Assembly (NCBI GenBank): GCA_949130495.1
Contig: OX422213.1
Coordinates: 538,207,467-538,271,466 of the forward strand
Direction: 5' to 3'
DNA: 64,000 nucleotides
DNA from: Sambucus nigra
Lineage: Eukaryota > Streptophyta > Magnoliopsida > Dipsacales > Adoxaceae
Shown: piece after piece, positions 23,197 to 34,985 of the stretch
Layout: the number at the start of each line of letters is the position of its first letter
Numbering within the stretch: position 1 is the first letter of the stretch
Translations under genes and position numbers: made by a program
The notes under the pieces: model-generated
What the model was told of the DNA's origin: nothing
Database searches by the model: none
The model's input: the letters and a program-made list of their open reading frames with translations, nothing else

Positions 23197-23990
23197 AGGA
23201 TAATTTACTTAAATGATCCCTAATATTTGTTAAATATTTATATTAAGATCCTAATGTATTTTTCTACCTATTGAGCCCTTCATGTTTAATACTTATTTCT
23301 AATCAAACCTTGCATTGAAAAAATGTTAAAGTTAATAGATTTTGTCTAATTGACTTTTGTACCCCTATTTAAACTTGTAAAATGACATTTTTAACCATAT
23401 TAAAATTTCCAACCCAATTAAATATTAGAATCACTAAATATTATCTTTTTATTTTAAAACATATTAACCTTAATAAACTATATTTTTTTAATAACATATA
23501 ATAATCTTTTTCATCATGTATCATTTTTTTTAATTAAGGTCTATGTTAACCTATTTTCTTGCATTAATATTATTTTTTTATATTTGAAATCGATAACTCA
23601 TTATTGATCGTAGAAAATACCTAACGCTACATAAAAAATTACAACATTTAATATTTAATCGATTTTAGAATAAAAGGAAATTAAACGTAACATCTCCTAA
23701 TTATAATAAAATGGATTTTGAAAAATAAATATTTAACAAGTTTTAAAATAAATTTTATTATTTATAAATTTTAAAATAGTAAATAGTAAAAAATAGATTA
23801 GAATGTTAAATAAGGTCAAAAAAGTAAATTCACATGTTAAAATAGGTACAAGGAGGTAAAATAGGTAAAATTCGTTAATTTTAACATTTTTGTTTAACGG
23901 AACGGTACTAAACAATAAAGTCTCAATCATTATGGGCTTAATTATAGTATTTAACAATCGTTATGGGCCATTTAAGTAATTCATCCTTAT
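23197..23990. mobile_element. MITE-like element with ~170-bp inverted arms
   Basis: Left arm from AGGATAATTTACTTAAATG (23198) and right arm ending CATTTAAGTAATTCATCCTT (about 23988) are inverted copies over roughly 170 bp, including AATATTTGTTAAATA-type and AAAATGTTAAA blocks. AT-rich core without ORF. TTTAAA flanks both ends but is itself palindromic, so it is weak evidence for a target duplication. Confidence 0.65.
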
Positions 23991-24463
23991 TTAAACGCTA
24001 AGGTCCTTCACTGAATAGTTAGGTCCATATTTTTTTAATGCGAAGGTCTTTTTTCTTATTTATATTTTTGTCCTCAAACTTTAAAATTAAATATCTCTCA
24101 AAATATAAGATCAATTTACATGCAATTTATATATTTAAAAATCACTCAACAATATTTATCAGAATAAATCCATGAAGTATATGTAATTTTGAAGTTTTTA
24201 AAAATTTATTTTCACCTCTAATGTTTATTGTTTTAGAAACTTTTAAATTAAATATATTTCAGATACAATCCAATTTACATGATTTTCCCACTAATCTCTT
24301 AGCGAGATTTTTTAGAAGAGTACACGAAAGATATGTAAAATTTGAAAATTTTGAAATATAATTTTCATACCCGCATTGTTTCGTAATTCACACTCGTGTT
24401 AATGATACTAGCAAGTTCCCTCAAACTTTTGTCTCTTCGTTTCTCCCTTAAGGCTTACCTTCA
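23991..24463. other. AT-rich spacer left of Tat-2
   Basis: No ORF, repeat or RNA gene recognised. Confidence 0.5.
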
Positions 24464-24985
24464 TGTTGATACCCAAAATTATCTATTTACATGGACCAAT
24501 CAGAAGTGAACAAATATCTTCTTACGTAGCAGAAACCCCAATTAGCATATAGTAGCTCGGCAGACATGCCGACCAACATAAAGAATGCAGACCATCAATA
24601 CCAATGAAGTGCCACCATACCAAGGGTCTTACCACACGTGGGTCACATACCCAACCATAACATTCATTATGTACGGGTGTAAATTCTTAAATGTATAAAG
24701 TCATTCCATTCCTTAACATTCCAACCCTTGATCTTCGAATCACTATAAATACATTGTATTCCTTTCATCAAAGAGGAGAGGGAGGACGAATTCTAAGATA
24801 TTCTTTTTTACAAGTGTACCTAACTTTCTATAATCTCTGAAATCAATACCATAATAGTGGATGTAGGCATTTTTACATAGCCGAACCACTTTAAAATCTC
24901 GTGTCTCTCTTTTATTATTTCATTATAATTCTATATTTTACCTGTGATTATAAATTTGGATCAAATCCATTTCTTGACATCAACA
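24464..24985 (+). repeat. 5' LTR of Tat-2
   Basis: 522 bp, TGTTGATACCC to TGACATCAACA, same end motifs as the Tat-1 LTR. Confidence 0.75.
24743..24751 (+). promoter_or_regulatory. TATA-like box of Tat-2 LTR
   Basis: CTATAAATA followed by CATTGT, matching the Tat-1 LTR promoter position. Confidence 0.6.
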
Positions 24986-24988
24986 GGT

Positions 24989-25004
24989 TAGCGTCATCTG
25001 TTGA
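24989..25004 (+). promoter_or_regulatory. Degraded PBS of Tat-2
   Basis: TAGCGTCATCTGTTGA three bases after the LTR, a mutated form of the Tat-1 site TGGCGTCGTCTGTGGG. Confidence 0.6.
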
Positions 25005-25056
25005 AATATGTATCTAATTACCATTCTCAATCTCATACACCATTGCTCAAGGAAAA

Positions 25057-26730
25057 ATGAATAATCCAGGGCCTAGTGCCAAGAACGAAGGCAACCCGAC
25101 CGTTCCATCTGCTCCGTCCGCCTACAGTTGCCGACCAAAATGGAATTCTGGCCAGTTTTTCCAGGGGACAAGACGCTATGCAAGAATCCATGAGACAATT
25201 TTCTCAGTCGTTACAAGCCAGATCTCCAGCCCTATCCGGGCAGTAAGTATCTCCTTCGCCAAGGAGAGATATGCCCTCTCCACCTCCTGAGCATAACCGA
25301 CATAACTATTCCAGACCATCAGATGATAGGACGTATAACCCAGGAGTCAGCTCATCAATTAGATCCTCAGATTTCTATGATGGACATTCTTTCTCTCCTA
25401 AAAGGCTAAACGTCCTAGAAAAATTGAGCAGAGCTTCGCCTTTTGACCGTTTGGGACCCCGGGAGAATATAAACCCTCCCAGAGCATTATCTAGGAACAC
25501 TCAACGTCTAATCAACCATTGTGAAACCTCAGTTAGGTAAAGATCAAGCGTCCAACGATCTGAACACGACGAACAAACTTCTCAGGAAGAGAGCTCAGCG
25601 CAGACACATGGTCGGGATAGCCGAGCTGCTTCGCAAAAATTTAACGCAGGTAATCCTTCGTGGAAAGGATCAATCCAATGGCAGGAAGATCGACTAGGAG
25701 AGATGGCAAAAGCAAAGAATCCCTTGCAGCGGAGTTTTATTAAAGGACCCCCTTTTATTCAAGATATTATGGATTTTCCTACTCTATCTAAGTTTAAAGC
25801 TCATGTGTTCACCCCCAAGTATAATGGCAAAACAAATTTAATCCTACATATTGAGCAATATTAAGTCGTCACTGACATTTATTCAGTCCTTGATGAGATG
25901 AGATGTAGAGCATTCTCAAGTACCATTACGAGTTCTGCCCAGATATGGTACAATAACTTGCCCCGAGGATAAATTACCAACTTCAAATAGCGTGCCGTGC
26001 TGTTTATTAGCAATTTTTATTTCGGAGCCAAGCTAGTAAAAAGAGTAGCCCATTTCTTGAACGTAAGGCAGCGAGTAGGGGAAACTACCAAGGAGCACAT
26101 CACTCATTTTAATAATGAGAACATGGAGGTGGTCGAGTACAAAGAGAAAACAGACATCACTGCTCTGATGAGTGGATTGCTTCTCGGGAAACTGTATTAT
26201 AATCTAGCCAAAGATCCTCCTAAAACTATGGTTGAGATCATGGTGAAGGCAGGAAATATAATGAACACCGAGGAAGTAATGGCTGCAAAACAGAATCCAA
26301 CTACTAAGCCTGATAGGATCAAAAGGAGTAAAAAGAGCATAAGCCAAAAAAGGAGGATAATCTTGAAAAATATTGAACTTATACTCCATTGAGTGTTAGC
26401 ATTCACCATAATATAGAGGAAATCAAACACAATAAGGATTTGCGATGGCCTGAAAGGTTAAAGGCACCCCCTAACAAGAGGAACAAATATAAGTATTGTG
26501 AATTCCATAAAGACCATGACTATATAATAGATATTTATATCGCTTTAAAGAATGAAGTAGAATATCTTATCCATCGAGGAAAATTGAACAAATTTATTGA
26601 TCGACGAGAAGATAGAGAAGCAAGAGAAAAGTCAAATTCTCTATGCAAACCCAGATATAACAGGAAGAGAATTTATGAGATGATCTCGATCTTTCAAAAA
26701 AGCCTAAGAAGCCATAGAATGAGGTAGATA
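25057..26730 (+). pseudogene. Gag of Tat-2
   Basis: Pieces 25057-25290, 25271-25540 (LEKLSRASPFDRLGPRENI), 25997-26392 (VAHFLNVRQRVGETTKEHI, LMSGLLLGKLYYNLAKDPP) and 26389-26727 (YCEFHKDHDY, LIHRGKLNKFIDRRED) line up with the Tat-1 gag, with stops and frame changes between them. Confidence 0.8.
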
Positions 26731-27600
26731 TGATTAGTTTTGGTTCATTTGATTGTCATGTAATTACAGATGGTGATGCAGGAGGAGGCGACCACACTGC
26801 CGAGAGAAAAGCATACTTGAATGAGGTTGAGGCCTGTTCTTATATCCAGATAATCAATCTGAATAAAGATGATTGACCTAGAAAGGTCAGCAAAGACAAA
26901 CTGGTAATCTACTTTTCCAAGAACGACCTCTCTGGGTTACTTTATCCCCATAATGATCCATTGGTCATCAAATTCAAGATTCAAGATGCCGTCATCGTCA
27001 TGGTTTTGATTAACAATGGGAGCTCGACAAATATTATGTTTTACCCCTTCTTCTAGAGTTTGGACTTAAAGCTCAGCCAGTTGAAACCTTACCAAAGGCC
27101 ATTAATAGGTTTTTTAGGTGAAAAGGTTTACCCTTTTGGGACAGTCGAGATAGAAGTGTTATTCGACACCTGGCCGACGAGTGGTATTGAGAAAATACGC
27201 TTTTTTGTGATGGATAAAAACGTTCAATCTGCCTATAATGTGATCCTCGATAGGGTAGGATTGAAGAAGTTCAAGGTTGTGTCGTCCACAGTCTATTAAT
27301 GCTTGAAGTTTCCAACTCATTTTAGAGAAAATGTTGTGAAAGGCGACCAAAAGGTGGCCATAGAATGCTATTTCTCCTCAGTCGAGCAAGAGGACTTGAT
27401 TGAAAGAAGAAAAAGACCACCACTTATCAGGTGGATACTACTAAGCCCAACAGTGACTCTAAAGTTGAAACTTTAGATCCTCGTGATGAGACAAAACTAG
27501 TCCAGGGGAAAATTATGGAAGTTACGGAAAATATTATCCTGGACGATGACAAATCGAAGAGAACTATGCAGGTCGGCTCAACACTAGATTCAATCCATAA
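26731..27600 (+). pseudogene. Protease region of Tat-2
   Basis: Remains read GGDHTAERKAYLNEVEACSY, then VLINNGSSTNIMF where Tat-1 has VLVDNGSS: the catalytic Asp is Asn. Then LKPYQRPLIGFLGEKVYPFG and KIRFFVMDKNVQSAYNVIL. Stops at about 27055 and 27297. It also shows what the Tat-1 sequence across the Tekay-A insertion site looked like. Confidence 0.8.
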
Positions 27601-29040
27601 ATGGAAATTGAATATGTTCCAGAGGTAGCAGAGAAATGTATTTGCTTGGATCCACGAGGATATGCCGAGGATTGATCCCACTTTCCTCTATCATGAGCTC
27701 AACATCAATAAGGATGCCAAGTCGATCAAGTAGAGGGGCATGGTTTTCAGTCCGGAGAAGAATCAAGATACCCAAAAGGAAGTTGAGAAGCTTCAAAAAG
27801 CCGAATTTATTAAAGATGTTAGGTATCCATCCTTGTTGGCCAACGTTGGGATGGTAAAAAATAAGAATGATAAATGAAGGATGTGTGTGGATTTCACCGA
27901 TTTAAATAAAGCTTACCTAAAAGACTACTTTCCCTTGCCTAAAATTGATCAATTTGTGGATGCTACGTTAGGACATGAGCTTTTAATCTTCATAGATGCT
28001 TATTCTGGGTATAACTAAATTATAATGAAACCAAAGGATAGGGAAAGCACAAATTTTATCACCAACCAAGGAACTTATTGCTACAAGGTAATACCCTTTG
28101 GGCTCAAAAATGCCGGAGCGACGTATCAAATGTTGGTGAACAAGGTCTTTGAAGAGCAGATAGGCAAAAACATGGGAGTTTTATATGGACGATTTGTTAA
28201 CAAAAAGCAAAAAAGCCTCAGATCATATCAGCGATCTCAGTAAGATGTTTGACCACCTAGAAAATCATCAGATGAAGTTGAATTCGACTAAGTATGTATT
28301 TGGGGTCCAAGAAGGAATGTTCCTCGGCTTCATAGTCAATCAAATGAGGATTGAAGTTAATCCAGCAAAGACCAAAGCTTTGATAAAAATGCAGTCACCA
28401 ATTTGCAAGAAAGATGTACAAAGGCTCACTGATAGAGTGTCATCTTTAAACAAATTTGTTTCCCGGGCAACAAACAGGGGTTTGTAATTTTTCAAGGTGT
28501 TGTGAAAGACTTTCGAGTGGAATGTTGAGTGTGAAGAAGCGTTCCAAGAATTGAAGAAGTACTTAGGGTCTCCACCTTTTTATCCCGACCAGTTTTGGGA
28601 GAGAAATTATACTTATACCTGGCAGTTTCTGAATCTGTAGTTAGCTCGACCTTGGTTAGATTGGATAATGGGATCCAAAAACCAGTTTACTATACCAACA
28701 AAGCATTCAGGGGGGCTCAGATCAGGTTTCCACGCTTGGAAAAGTGGGACTTAACACTCATTGAAGCCTCCAGACGTATGAAGCCCTATTTCTAAGCACA
28801 CACTATAGTCATGTATATTGATTTACCTCTTCGGCAAGCGCTCCATAAGCCTAAGAAGTCAGGTAGATTGATGTATTGGGCAGTAGAGTAAGGAGAATAC
28901 GACATTGTCTACGAACCAATGTCTTCATTAAAAGGCAAAGCTTTAACAAATTTTATTGCTGAGTTTACCTATCCAGAGATCCCCGACCAACAAAACTTGC
29001 CTGCCGAGCAAACTTTTAAAGAAGAGAGATCAGTTGAAAA
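27601..29040 (+). pseudogene. RT and RNase H of Tat-2
   Basis: RT pieces: VFSPEKNQDTQKEVEKLQKA, MCVDFTDLNKAY, FGLKNAGATYQMLVNKV, YMDDLLTKSKK (Asp pair kept) and FLGFIVNQMRIEVNPAK, spread over three frames. The site occupied by a MITE in Tat-1 is empty here (FIDAYSGYN reads through near 27995). RNase H remains at about 28500-28990 (PVYYTNKAFRGAQ, EASRRMKPYF). Confidence 0.8.
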
Positions 29041-29640
29041 TGAACCTGAAATTACTTTCAATTAACTTGAATTATCCAGAACTCAGGAAATGGCTCAAAA
29101 ATATGCTGAGGAGAGCAAGAAAATATTCCATCATGGAGTCTTGTCTGAAGAAAGCTTCAACAATGATATCCCATTATGGAATTTGTACGTCGATTGTTCT
29201 TCATCTGCGACTGGAAGTGAAGCAGTATAATACTCAATAATTCTGATGATATTGATGTTAAATATGCAATTAGGTTTCTATTCAAAGCATCAAATAGCGA
29301 AGTAAAATACGAAGCTTTGATAGTTGGACTAGATTTGGCCCATTCATTAGGCGCCGAGCAAGTAATAACGTGCAACGATTCACTACTAATGGTCAACCAA
29401 TGGTTCATTTATATGTAGTCAAGGGAGAGTTAATGGCTAAATATTTTGCCAAGACCATAGAAGTTATTTCCAATTTTTTAGCAGTACAAATGAATAGGAT
29501 CCCCAGAATAGCCAACGCCCGAGCAGATACACTTGTTCGGCTAGCTTCAGCAACCAGAATTGAACTCAAGCGCACCAACCCAATAGAGATCTTAACCAAT
29601 CGAAGTATTAATGATAATTTAATGGTTAATTTTATTACTG
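29041..29640 (+). pseudogene. Second RNase H of Tat-2
   Basis: Fragments LYVDCSSSATGS, FKASNSEVKYEALIVGLDLA, CNDSLLMVNQ and ANARADTLVRLASATRIEL match the Tat-1 domain; the active-site Glu region reads SEVKYEAL, with the conserved Glu apparently changed to Lys. Frame shifts occur near 29230 and 29390. Confidence 0.75.
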
Positions 29641-30273
29641 TAGATTTGGGACCTTCCTAGATGGACCCAATCAAAGCCTATATTAAAGATGGAATCCTAC
29701 CACCTGAGCCTAAATAGGCCAAAAAGCTATGATATAAAGCAACAAGATATGTGTTGGATAGAGGGGTTTTATATAAAAGGGGAATAACGATCTCATTGCT
29801 ACGTTGTGTTCATCCAATAGAGGTGGAAGATTTGATCAAAGAGGTGCACGAAGGGTCCTGTGGGGCTGATTCAACTAGTCGGGCATTGCTTCAAAGAATC
29901 AACACTCAAGGATATTACTGGGTGACTATGAGGGCAGATTATAAAGCCTTTGCGAGAAAGTGCGACAAGTGACAAAAGTTCTTCACCATTCATAAAGCAC
30001 CCAATGCTGCTTTAGCACCAATAACTTCGCCTTGGGCTTTGCTATTTGGGGAATTGACCTAGTCGGCCTATTGTCGACCACCAATGGCAGGTTCAAATAT
30101 GTAGTAGTCACTGTTGATTACTTCACCAAATGGGTGGAAGCAGAGTCGTTGGTGGACATGACTTATGAAAAAGTGTATCAATTCATTTGAAAGAATATCA
30201 TATGCAGATATGGGTTGCCCAATGCCTTCATTACAGACCATGGAACCCAAATGGATAACAATGAGTTTGAAAC
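29641..30273 (+). pseudogene. Integrase of Tat-2, N-terminal part
   Basis: 29751-29972 carries LLRCVHPIEVEDLIKEVHEG and YKAFARKCDK, but the second zinc Cys pair is broken by a stop (CDK-stop). The core continues in other frames with VVVTVDYFTKWVEAE-like sequence and ITDHGTQMD. It is cut at 30273 by the solo LTR and continues at 34986. Confidence 0.8.
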
Positions 30274-30563
30274 ATGACAACCCTACTTTTGATATCTAAT
30301 TAGGTTAGCTACGCCCAATTAAATTAAAGTGGAGCGTCAATATGTTAACATTAGAAACATAATTTAAATAAATGCAGTAAAGTAAACATATACACTCCCA
30401 GACGTGTAACCAAATCACATCATAACAATTATAGGATCCACAAGTAATATCAGTATTGAGTATAAAATGCCTAAACACACGGGCCCAAAATAAACTAGGT
30501 AAAGTGTGTAATGTAAACCTCTCAACACTATCAAATCCCTAATAATGGGAAATCTCTGATACC

Positions 30564-31506
30564 TGAAAACGTCGTATGCGACTGTGTGATACCGATTAAA
30601 AAATAACTCACAAGTTTTCAAGTAATCCTTATTTAATTAGAGTCTACTTTTAAATCAAATAAATTCAGCCCCTAAACATCCATCTACGGTGCGTGTGTCA
30701 ACCCATAAACAAATAAAGTATGTGAAACAAGTTTAAGGAAAAATTCCCGCAGGGTAAAACCTTTTATTTCACTATAATAAGTAAATCGCAACTTACATGG
30801 ATTACAATGAAATACAGTGACACACGAATACCCGCAGGCGTCGATCGGTGTCGTCAGCAATGAATCCACACGCAGCGAACCCACATGAACCTCAGTCCAA
30901 TCAACAAAGGAAGAACCGCAGCACTCCTCAATGACACGCAGCCATAAAACTTTGTAGAGACTCCCTCAGCAATGACACGTAGCCCTCGGTTGCAAAGATC
31001 TTTCCACAAAGGTTTGAACAAACTAAAAAGTTATGTTCTTGGGTTACCAAAAATATTCACAAAGGTTTAGCAATTGTGTGAATCAAAACATGAGTCTTGA
31101 AAAGTCTTAAAAAATACACCACCGAAATAGGTATATATATAGGAAAAACAAATTAGTGGTAAAACAATTCACGGAACTGCTCGAGTTTATCCCAGGCGGA
31201 CCGGTCCGGCTTGGGGGCGGATCGATCCGGATGACCGAATCGGTTCTTTTATTCTGAGCTTCATCGGTTCGCTTGCGATCCGAGGTATACTGGATCTGCA
31301 GCAAGTGGATCGGTCCGGTTGAGGGGCAGACCGGTCCGTTGGCGGATTGGTCCGATAGGGAGACGGACCGGTCCGGCTGTCAGACTTTGATTCCTCTTCT
31401 TCTTTTGATATTCGGATCCGTTGATGAATGTATGAATCTTGAATTTCTTCAACGGTGTAACGGCGTGCGACATAATAAATTGTTAATGGACAAAAATGTC
31501 CTTACA
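30564..31506 (-). mobile_element. Copia-like solo LTR with perfect target duplication
   Basis: 943 bp. Minus strand starts TGTAAGGACATTTTTGTCC and ends GTTTTCA; plus-strand start TGAAAAC. Flanked by ATACC at 30559-30563 and 31507-31511. Shares CCCCTAAACAT, AAGTTAAGG-like and GGGTAAAACCTTTTATTTC blocks with the gag-only element at 36333-41291, so it is a relative of that family. TATA-like TATATATATAG complement at 31131-31142. Confidence 0.88.
31197..31375. repeat. Palindrome cluster in the Copia solo LTR
   Basis: Perfect 12-bp palindromes CGGACCGGTCCG (31197-31208, 31364-31375) and CGGATCGATCCG (31218-31229), with near copies (about 31309-31318, 31328-31338, 31346-31354). They lie 55 bp and more upstream, in sense, of the TATA-like box at 31131-31142. 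Confidence 0.9.
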
Positions 31507-31634
31507 ATACCACACTCTAAAGAAGAGTGATAAAATAAGATAAGGACCAACGCCCACCACTACAAGATCCTAAGAATAGATACGAGGTCATCGAGCTCCA
31601 CGGTCTACTGTCCAACGGGGCAAGGACCAATATA

Positions 31635-31637
<3 letters not shown>

Positions 31638-31706
<69 letters not shown>
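31638..31706. repeat. (TA)n microsatellite
   Basis: Uninterrupted AT dinucleotides, about 69 bp, within the solo gypsy LTR. Confidence 0.95.
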
Positions 31707-31709
<3 letters not shown>

Positions 31710-32328
31710 AAAATGGGTGTAACAGCAAGAAAATCTATACAGTTATAAGATGTACGTATGATTAACGCATACTCAACACCACTTGTGTCCAGTAATTAAT
31801 TCGTTAAATTACCCAACCAATGCTCCTATGTCGTGACTACCCAACCCAAACTCGAGTAACGTGTAATCTCATATCGTATCGTTATTAATCATTATAAATC
31901 TCATTTTAGTATTTAACGTATCGAAATATTTCCTTCAAGTATAATATCAAATGCATCGATTCGGGATATTACTCTAAGACACAAGCATAATATCTCTCAC
32001 AATAAGTCATATCGGGTCACTATCGTTACCCGGGGGAACAAGTCGTAACACTGGGCCTACACACGAATATTCCCCAATATTACGTGGCAAGGGCAATCAT
32101 ACTAAGTCCTAAATCACATGGCGATCCAAGGCCTTTCTATCCGACCTACATTACAACCATGTGTCCGGGTCTGGGGGTTTATCTCCGATATGGCACTCGA
32201 GCGGAATCTAATCGAATCAATCACAACAAGTCGAATTCAACACGTGCTTACGTCGATCGGAGGACTAGTCTAGCGTATACTCTACAATATACATGTAAAA
32301 CAATTTCACGCTTATGTATATATACAAT

Positions 32329-33574
32329 TGTAAGGACATAAATTTCCAATTGAGTCCCTGTATTGTTTTGACTTAATTCCGTGAACAAAAATGTGTTTGT
32401 AATATGTCATAGGGAGAATTTTATTTTGTCACGATCCCACTTGGTCTATGACATATTGAAGAAATTGAAGATGTTGCGGCAAAGCTTCAAAGAAATAATC
32501 ATGTCGATGTTTATTTAGTGCAAGTTTACTCATCTTCAAAGTTAATTTCATTCCGAGATCACTCAGGTATGAATGCGTATAATTAATGGTGCTCGGAATT
32601 ATTTTATAAAAGATAAGGATGTAATTTTTATATAGAAAAATGATTTTAAATGTTTTAAAAAGTGTTTTTATGGTTTAAACTTTGTTTTATGATGATAAGC
32701 TCGAAATAGAGTTTGACAAATTTGAATCTCTTTGTTAAGAGACGTTTTTATCAGAAAGTCAAACTTTCGCGAGGTCGCTCGAACGACATTGGATCTCGTT
32801 CGAACGAGATACAATGTCGCACAAACGACACGCTTAAGTCATTCGAACGACACGTTTTTCGAGGCCGCGTTTAAATCCTATTTAAACAGTGTTTGCAACA
32901 TAATTTCGTAAGTGTTCTTTTCTGAAAAAAAGTTTTACGAACCAGAACCTTGTTTGCACATGTTTTCTAAGGTTTAAAAGTCTTAAACACATCCTTAGAG
33001 TTTGCAAAGATCCGAGTTATCATTCTTATATGTTTACGTGATCTTGCTGCACTAAAGTTGTTTGTTCTACACATTGAACACAAAGGGTTGTGCAGTGAAG
33101 AAGCGACGGACATCGTGTTCGACATCGTAGACGTATCAAAGCCATATCGGTGGATACCGAGACATACGTGGACACGTGTGTTGTGGACAGAGATCGTAGA
33201 AGACGGAATTTCTGCGTGGGCACTATTGAAGAACGGTTGAAGATCAGAAGGAGCGTCAAGACCCGTGGGGATCGAGTCTTAGTGTAAGGCTAATCTGTCT
33301 TTGTAAAACCATTATTTATAGTGATTGTCTGGCTTGGGCCGTCCGAGGTTGTTTTCCCGTTTTGGGTTTTTTCCCCGTACATCCGGCGTTGTGAGTATTC
33401 TTTACTTTACTTTACTTCTTTAATCACTAGATGCATGTTTAGGATTAATCAAAATAAAAATGGTTTAAAGTGCGAATTGAGATTTCACAACTTGGTTTGG
33501 TGCATAATTAAAAGTTGGATCTTTTTCGAAGAAAAATTGGTTTTGTTGAAAATACACATATTGGGCACTCCACA
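32329..33574 (+). mobile_element. Second Copia-like solo LTR with perfect target duplication
   Basis: 1246 bp, TGTAAGGACATAAATTTCC to GGGCACTCCACA, flanked by ACAAT at 32324-32328 and 33575-33579. The TGTAAGGACAT start is shared with the LTR families at 30564 and 36333; the 3' ends differ, so this is a separate family. TATA-like CTATTTAAA at 32878-32886. Confidence 0.85.
32770..32860. repeat. TTCGAA palindrome cluster
   Basis: Perfect 18-bp palindrome ATCTCGTTCGAACGAGAT (32794-32811) with flanking partial copies CGCTCGAACGAC, CACAAACGACACG and CATTCGAACGACACG. It lies 67 bp upstream of the TATA-like CTATTTAAA. Confidence 0.9.
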
Positions 33575-33770
33575 ACAATCGTATCAAGTCTCTTACTCGA
33601 GTTATACAATAGTCATTATTTACGATATAACATAATTTATATCATTAATTTACTAATTCAACATCAAATCATTTCGAGGTTATATATCCCTAATAACCGT
33701 AAGTATGTGATCAAGTTAGAATATTAGGCACAACCACAATTATCTTGCTAACAACATGAAAAATATTAAC

Positions 33771-34130
33771 ACTCTTATTTCAACAACTTTTTGCCCAAAA
33801 ACGTAAAACGTCGATTTGAGGCTTTTTTTATCCTTTTTTGAAGAAACTTAAAATTACAAAGTTGTTCAGAATATGATTTTTTTTATAGGAAATTACGAAC
33901 ATGCTTCCATTTCTTGCTTAAAACAGACCTAAAACTAACCTATAATATTCACCCCTCTTTTCGACAACATTCTGCCCAGAAATGTAAAACGCCGATTTGA
34001 GGATTTTTCGATCCGTTTTTAAAAAAACTTAAAACTATAAAGTTGTTCAGAACCTGATTTTCTACAATAATTCGTGAGCACACAACCATTTACGTCTTAA
34101 AACATACCCAAAATCAACTTGCAATGACCG
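33771..34130. repeat. ~181-bp direct tandem repeat
   Basis: Two diverged copies in the solo gypsy LTR. Shared anchors: CTTATTTCAACAACTTTTTG (33775) versus CTCTTTTCGACAACATTCTG (33956), CGATTTGAGG and CAAAGTTGTTCAGAA / ATAAAGTTGTTCAGAA. Confidence 0.7.
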
Positions 34131-34330
34131 CTCCTTTTTAATTTCGAATTTGCATGAGTTCAATTTGATGCATCCTAAATCATTTACATATTAATCACAT
34201 CTCATCAATTTCAAGATTTAGGGATTCAACTCATGTTCATACACTTTTTCATCAAACATTCAATATTTAACAATCTAAATTAACTTGTCTTTGGTTTGTG
34301 TAGGGAGGTGTTGATGAAGAAGATGGCAAT

Positions 34331-34431
34331 CTTCTTCTTCTTCTTCTTCTTCTTCTTCTTCTTCTTCTTCTTCTTCTTCTTCTTCTTCTTCTTCTTCTTC
34401 TTCTTCTTCTTCTTCTTCTTCTTCTTCTTCT
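34331..34431. repeat. (CTT)n microsatellite
   Basis: About 33 CTT triplets. The long Arg-only and Phe-only open frames here are artefacts of it. Confidence 0.95.
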
Positions 34432-34985
34432 CTCTACCTCTCTTATACACACAAAAGATAAGACTAAGCCTTAACCCTTTCTATTTATAATTTAAGGGTA
34501 ATTTTTGGATTTAATTAAAACCTAGGGTGTAAAATGACCACGATACCCTTTTTCGAGTCACTAAGGGTCTAAAAACTCCCGAAACACAAATATAACTTTC
34601 GGGTACTTAATTGTAACTATTTTGACACATTTGGAAATATTGGTGCACTCGAAATGGCCATCCGAGTCACTTATCTAAAATATATTTTTTGCACCCAACT
34701 CTTAAGTACCGTGCTCAAAATTCGTAAAGTAGTCCCTATAACTCACTAACGACATAACTTAAAATCACACGTTCAAATTTTCTTCACGTTAGTAAACATA
34801 TATGTAGATAAACATTATCACTCTAATTAATATTTATCATAAGTCAATTTAATTTTCCCATTAAATTATTTAATTTCTCACACACAGGTAATTAATTATG
34901 CATTAATTTAATTTATCTATTAAATCATTTTAATTACGTGCACACACAAGTAATTAATAATGCATTAAAATTACGGGGTAATACA

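Larger units (their letters stand above)
30274..34985 (-). mobile_element. Solo gypsy LTR (Tekay-like) with two nested Copia solo LTRs
   Basis: Begins ATGACAACCC and ends GGGGTAATACA, matching the end pattern (TGTGACACCC to GTATTACA) of the Tekay-like LTRs here. Flanked by GAAAC and GAAGC, an imperfect 5-bp duplication within the Tat-2 integrase codons. Removing the two inserts and their duplications leaves about 2.5 kb, a normal LTR length for the group. No PBS, gag or pol, so it is the product of LTR-LTR recombination. Confidence 0.75.

Noticed and set aside
24464..24985. Tat-2 and Tat-1 LTRs as the two LTRs of a single element
   Set aside because: They flank opposite-strand internal regions and each borders its own PBS and gag, so they are two 5' LTRs.
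34267..34490. Long Arg-only and Phe-only open frames
   Set aside because: Translation of the (CTT)n microsatellite.
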